From: Saccharomyces uvarum | Lineage: Eukaryota; Ascomycota; Saccharomycetes; Saccharomycetales; Saccharomycetaceae | Length of the DNA: 64,000 nt | NCBI GenBank assembly: GCA_947243795.1 | Contig: OX365942.1 | Location: forward strand, 681,523 to 745,522 | Reading direction: 5' to 3' | Shown here: positions 60,114 through 64,000 of the stretch, in pieces | Layout: every line of letters starts with the position of its first letter | How positions within the stretch are numbered: position 1 is the first letter of the stretch | Translations under genes and position numbers: made by a program | The notes under the pieces: model-generated | Seen by the model: only the letters and a program-made list of their open reading frames with translations | The model's database searches: none | Told to the model about the DNA's origin: nothing

Positions 60114-62575
60114 AGCTAAGATGAGTGAAGTCAACGATGGGTGTATGCGGTGGCTCAATGTCCTGTGGGTCTGTATTCATGTCATCGGGGAATAAGAGCA
60201 TCGAAAATTATGGTTTAGGTGTAGTTAAGTATAGAAGTATATAGATATTGATGAAAAGTGAAAAAGCAGAGTAAAATGTAAAATATGGAATGTTATTTTG
60301 TAGCATTCGTAGGAGTGATTGGTAGGATGATATGAAGAGTAGTTGATATTATTTATGTAGCTGTGTTGGAGTGAGGAGAAGATATGTTATATAATGGTAG
60401 TAGTGATGTGATGTGATATTAAGGTCCGTAGAAGCATCCGGTGATAGTCTAAGAAAAGGGGTGAGAGGGAAGCTGGTGTAGGTGTTTAACGTCCGTGCGA
60501 GTGTGTGCATGCATTATGATACGAATGGCGATGGTATGGAAAGAGTGGTGGCATATATAGTATGCAATATACGAAAGGTAATGGTATGTATTATGTTATT
60601 TTATTGAGAGCTGTCAGGGTAATGAGATATGGATATGAAGAGGGAAAGACGGTAGAGGAGTGGTAGTATATTGAGATAAGTGATGATATATGATATGGTA
60701 TGGAGTAAGGTATAATGTATAGCATCCGTGTGGGTGGGTGCATGCATGCATCATAGTAAGAATGGTCAAAATGATGTAGTATAAAGATATAGGGTATGGC
60801 ATTATGGAGAGAATGATGGTATGTGGTGGTAGTAGTAGTGGCTAGGGTATATATAAAGTGGTGGCATATAATATTCTATTTGGCTCCGTTCGAGTGCGTT
60901 GTGGTATTATATGTGGATGAGTGGTGGTATGGGTATTCAGTTTTAGTATGTGGTGGTATTGTAATATGGTGGCAAGGATAAAGATATATAGAGAGTGCTG
61001 GTATATGATATAACATTTTAGCGTCCGTAGGGGTGTGCGAATTCAATATAATATAGGAGTAGTCAGGATAATATAGTATATAGATATTATGGAGCGGATG
61101 GTAGGTATACGGTATGTCATGAGAATATATTTAGCCTCCGGATGAGTATGCGGTGGTATTAGAATACAGAGAGAGAGATGGTATGTGATAGGAGGTATAT
61201 AGTATGGTATGTCATTATAATTCATTTAGCGTCCGTATGTTTATGCGGTGGTATTAGAATATAGAGAGAGTGATGGTATGATATACATGGAGAGAGATGG
61301 TAGGTATATGGGTGATATATGATGTTGAGAAAGTGAGGGTATACGGTGGTAGTAGAATATATAGAGAGAGATGATATGTGATATTCTATTGAGAGCGATT
61401 GAATGGCTTGCTGGTATGAAATTGAGATATGTGGCGGTAACAGGAATCAGGATATAGTATGCTATATAGTATGTGATATAGTATGGGGATGAGCGATGGT
61501 ATGATATTCTATTGAGAGTGATTAGGGTAATTAATTATGGTATACGATGTTGAGATATGTGGTGGTGGATAGACGGGTGATATGTATTGTAGTGGTGGTA
61601 TGGGTGTGATGAAGGTATGTGATATATGATGGTATGAGAGCAAATGTGAGAATATTGAGATGTTTAAAGCGGATATATGATGTAGAGTATCGTATTTAGT
61701 GGGGGGCAGAGTTTGGTGGCTGGGAGATGGTGGAAATGTGAAAATGTCCAGGGTGTTAAGTGCTGAGGTTCGTGCCGTATATGGTGATAATGTGGTGGTA
61801 TGGTAGAGAAAGAGCTGGGAAAGGGCGTTGATAGATTGTTAGGTGGTATTTGAGGTTGAGTGAGGTAGTTTAGGTGTATAAATGATAGTTGGAGTGGGGC
61901 TAAGAAATAATGATTAGTGGATGGGTATGGATATTGGGTAAAAGGGTAGAAATTGTGAGAAAATATAAAAATATAGAATGTGAGAGTGGGAAGCTTAAGA
62001 ATTATAGTTGGTTTGTATGTGATTTGTATTATATTTAGCGTCCGTGTGAGTATGTGGTGGTATTATAATATGGTATTGAGGGTATTGTAGAATGGTATAT
62101 GGTATAATGTGTAGGTATTAGGATATAGAGAGAACATATGGTATATAGTATGATAGTATGGGGGAGTAATGGAGAGTGATGATAAGTTGATAGTAGATGG
62201 GTATTGAGTTATGTTGATGATATATTTTAGCGTCCGTAGGAGTGCGCGTATTAATTATAGTAGAAGTAGTCAGGATAATATAGTATGTCGATATTATGAA
62301 GAGAGTGGTGGTGTGGTATGGTATTATTATATGGAGGGGTGTGAGAGTGATGATAAGTGGTGATATGGTATTATTATATGGAGGGGCGTGGTGTTTAGGA
62401 TTATTTGTTTAGGATTCGATATGCATGTTAGCGTCCGTAGGAGTATGTGGTGGTATTATAATATATAGGGAGTGATAAGATGGTATATATGGAGAGAGAC
62501 GATATTATGATATATGGTATGGGATATGGAGAGTGGTTAGGGTGAATTATGGAGGAGTGTGATTACGTTGATTTG

Positions 62576-62825
62576 TTTACGTTTGGATATGTATGTTTCG
62601 ATGTATTTATTTGTTTACGTTTGGACGGTTGGAGAGTAGTGGTTAGGGTAGTGGGATATGGTATTACATTTAGCGTTTGTAGGAGTATGTGATTGTATAT
62701 GATATTGAGAGTGATGGTATGTGATATTGAGAGTCATAGTATATGGTGTTGAGAGTGATGGTATATGATATTGTGGAGGGGTATGGTGTATATGTTTTTG
62801 TGTTTAGGATTCGATGTTTACGTTT
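62576..62825 (+). other. Three ACS-like cores (candidate subtelomeric replication origin)
   Basis: TTTACGTTT occurs at 62576-62584, 62614-62622 and 62817-62825. It matches the nine central positions of the ARS consensus WTTTAYRTTTW, but the flanking bases are G, so each match is imperfect. X elements of yeast usually include an ARS. Confidence 0.35.
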
Positions 62826-63030
62826 GAATGGTTGGAGGGTAGATATATGATGGAGAGAGTGGTGATTAGGGTAGTGGGACATGATATTACATTTAGCGTC
62901 CGTATGAGGATGTGGTGGTATATGATATTGAAGTATGGTATATAATATTGAGAGTGATGGTATATGGTGTTGAGAGTGATGGTATGTGATATTGAGAGTG
63001 ATGGTATATGATATTGTGGAGGGGTGTGGT
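62696..63030 (+). repeat. 24-bp tandem units GATATTGAGAGTGATGGTAT
   Basis: Runs of GATATTGAGAGTGATGGTATatg-like units occur at about 62700-62780 and again at 62925-63030, each run downstream of a box copy (62669 and 62892). This produces a higher-order period of about 223 bp. Confidence 0.8.
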
Positions 63031-63285
63031 GTATATGTTTGTGTGTTTAGGTTGATTTGTTTAGGTTTGAATGTGTATGTTTATATATACGTTCCGATAG
63101 TTGGAGATATTATGGAGATATTGAGGTAGGGTAATGGTGTATGATATTGAGAATGGTCAGGGTATATAGGTAGGGAGATGGTGTGTGATAGTAAGTTGGT
63201 TGGTTGGTTGGTATGGAGGGTAATAGTATAGAGGGTGAGGATTGTGCTGATATATGGTGATGCACATGGTATTGGAGATGGAGGT

Positions 63286-63757
63286 GTTACCCAGATGGTA
63301 AGTATGATATATGTGGTAGTGGTGTGTGGTAAGTAGACATGTCCGATGGAAGAGTTAGGTAGGCCAATATGGTATTCGAGGGGTGGGGATTCGATGTGGA
63401 GGGATAAATGCAGATAAATGTGGTGGGAAGGAGTGAATGTAGCAGGGTGTTAAGTGGTGAGGTTCGTGGGGTGTGTGGGTGGTAATGATAGATGAGATGG
63501 AGGGTTACCCAGATGGTGAGTATGATATGAGTGGTGTGGTGTGTAGTGTGTAGACATGTCGTATGGAAGAGTTAGGGAGGCCAATATAGTATTCGAGGGG
63601 TGAGGATTCGATGTGGAGGGATAAACTGAAAGAAATGTGGTGGGAAGGTGTGAATGTACCAGGGTGTTAAGTGGTGAGGTTCGTGGGGTGTGTGGGTGGT
63701 AATGATAGAGAGGATGGAGGTTACCCAGGTGGTGAGTATGATATGAGTGTGTGGGTG
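63286..63757 (+). repeat. 217-bp tandem repeat next to the telomere
   Basis: Units start at GTTACCC: 63286 (218 bp), 63504 (216 bp) and a truncated third at 63720. They share TAGACATGTC, GGAAGAGTTAGG, AGGCCAATAT, TATTCGAGGGGTG, GGATTCGATGTGGAGGGATA and AGGGTGTTAAGTGGTGAGG. No coding potential is seen. Confidence 0.9.
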
Positions 63758-63772
63758 TGTTAGGGTAGCAGA

Positions 63773-64000
63773 GTGTGTGGGTGTGGGTGTGGGTGTGGTG
63801 TGGTGTGTGTGTGTGGGTGTGGTGTGGTGGGTGTGGTGTGGTGGGTGTGGTGTGTGGGTGTGGGTGTGGTGTGGTGTGTGTGGGTGTGGTGTGGGGTGTG
63901 GTGTGTGTGGGTGGTTGTGGGGTGTGGTGTGTGTGGTGTGGGTGTGGTGTGGTGGTGTGGGTGTGGTGTGGGTGTTGTGTGTGTGTGTGGGTGTGGTGTG
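63773..64000 (+). repeat. Telomeric TG1-3 repeat, right chromosome end
   Basis: 228 bp of uninterrupted G/T sequence with TG, TGG and TGGG units, the irregular Saccharomyces telomerase product, reading 5' to 3' toward the end as a right telomere must. A GTTAGGG word lies just inside (about 63759-63765), like the Tbf1 sites of yeast subtelomeres. A few GGGG and TT irregularities are present. Confidence 0.97.

Larger units (their letters stand above)
60230..63285 (+). repeat. Subtelomeric C-poor repetitive region with TTTAGCGTCCGTAGGAGTG boxes
   Basis: About 3 kb of plus-strand sequence that is strikingly poor in C and made of GATATGGTATG-, GAGAGTGATGG- and GTGGTGGTAT-type words. Direct copies of the box begin near 60301, 60419, 60486, 60720, 60881, 61017, 61130, 61225, 62034, 62226, 62428, 62669 and 62892; the earlier ones are more degenerate. 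Most are followed by TATGTGGTGGTAT or a variant. Long minus-strand open frames here are low-complexity artefacts. There is no helicase gene, hence no Y' element. I cannot align it with the S. cerevisiae core X from memory. Confidence 0.8.

Noticed and set aside
60614-62882. Several 60-70 codon minus-strand open frames near the telomere
   Set aside because: They are antisense to G-rich repeats and give His-, Tyr-, Ile- and Pro-rich low-complexity peptides. They are composition artefacts.
60230-63757. CRISPR-like spaced repeats
   Set aside because: The repeats are spaced irregularly, the spacers are themselves repetitive, and this is a eukaryotic chromosome end without cas genes.

Overview
The window is the right end of a chromosome from a Saccharomyces yeast (sensu stricto clade) that is not S. 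cerevisiae. Gene order from base 1 to about 42 kb matches the right arm of S. cerevisiae chromosome VIII as I remember it: GPI16, PTH1, ERG9, CTF8, LNP1, EGD2, MDM31, NVJ1, UTP9, RIX1, AIM18, AIM46, NBL1, RPN10, PPX1, YHR202W, RPS4B, MNL1, SCH9, SKN7, SET5, BAT1, CRG1. The proteins diverge from S. cerevisiae to roughly the degree seen in S. uvarum, S. eubayanus, S. kudriavzevii or S. arboricola (CTF8 is only about 80 percent identical to the version I remember). I cannot settle the species. Two genes are spliced: RPS4B and NBL1, the latter with a 59-nt intron.

Region 1-37 kb is conserved housekeeping sequence: lipid and protein biogenesis, mitochondrial proteins, two ribosome-assembly genes with PAC/RRPE promoter pairs (UTP9, RIX1), a proteasome subunit with an Rpn4-type site (RPN10), signalling (SCH9, SKN7) and BAT1 with Leu3-type sites. 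The main departure is an intact PMT4-type protein mannosyltransferase gene at 17.7-19.8 kb, between PPX1 and YHR202W. Its position beside RPS4B, SKN7 and BAT1 mirrors PMT4-RPS4A-HMS2-BAT2 on chromosome X of S. cerevisiae, so it looks like a whole-genome-duplication twin of PMT4 that S. cerevisiae lost.

Region 37-58 kb is accessory and subtelomeric. It holds an OAF3-like zinc-cluster regulator, CRG1, the bacterial-type alkyl sulfatase BDS1 next to an intact DAL5-family transporter (both with Cbf1-type sites, a candidate organosulfur module), a polyol-type hexose transporter convergent with a mannitol dehydrogenase (polyol module), and an ATO3-like transporter. Mig1-like boxes lie upstream of the carbon-source genes. 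A gene-free stretch of 3.7 kb separates the sulfur and polyol modules.

Region 58-64 kb is the chromosome end. It contains a broken Ty1/Ty2-type fragment and delta-like LTRs upstream of a tRNA-Gly(GCC), a roughly 100-bp repeat present on both sides of that cluster, and then 3.8 kb of C-poor, G-rich repetitive DNA. That DNA carries at least thirteen copies of a TTTAGCGTCCGTAGGAGTG-like box, 24-bp tandem units, ACS-like cores and a 217-bp tandem repeat. The window ends in 228 bp of irregular TG1-3 telomeric DNA. No Y' helicase gene is present.
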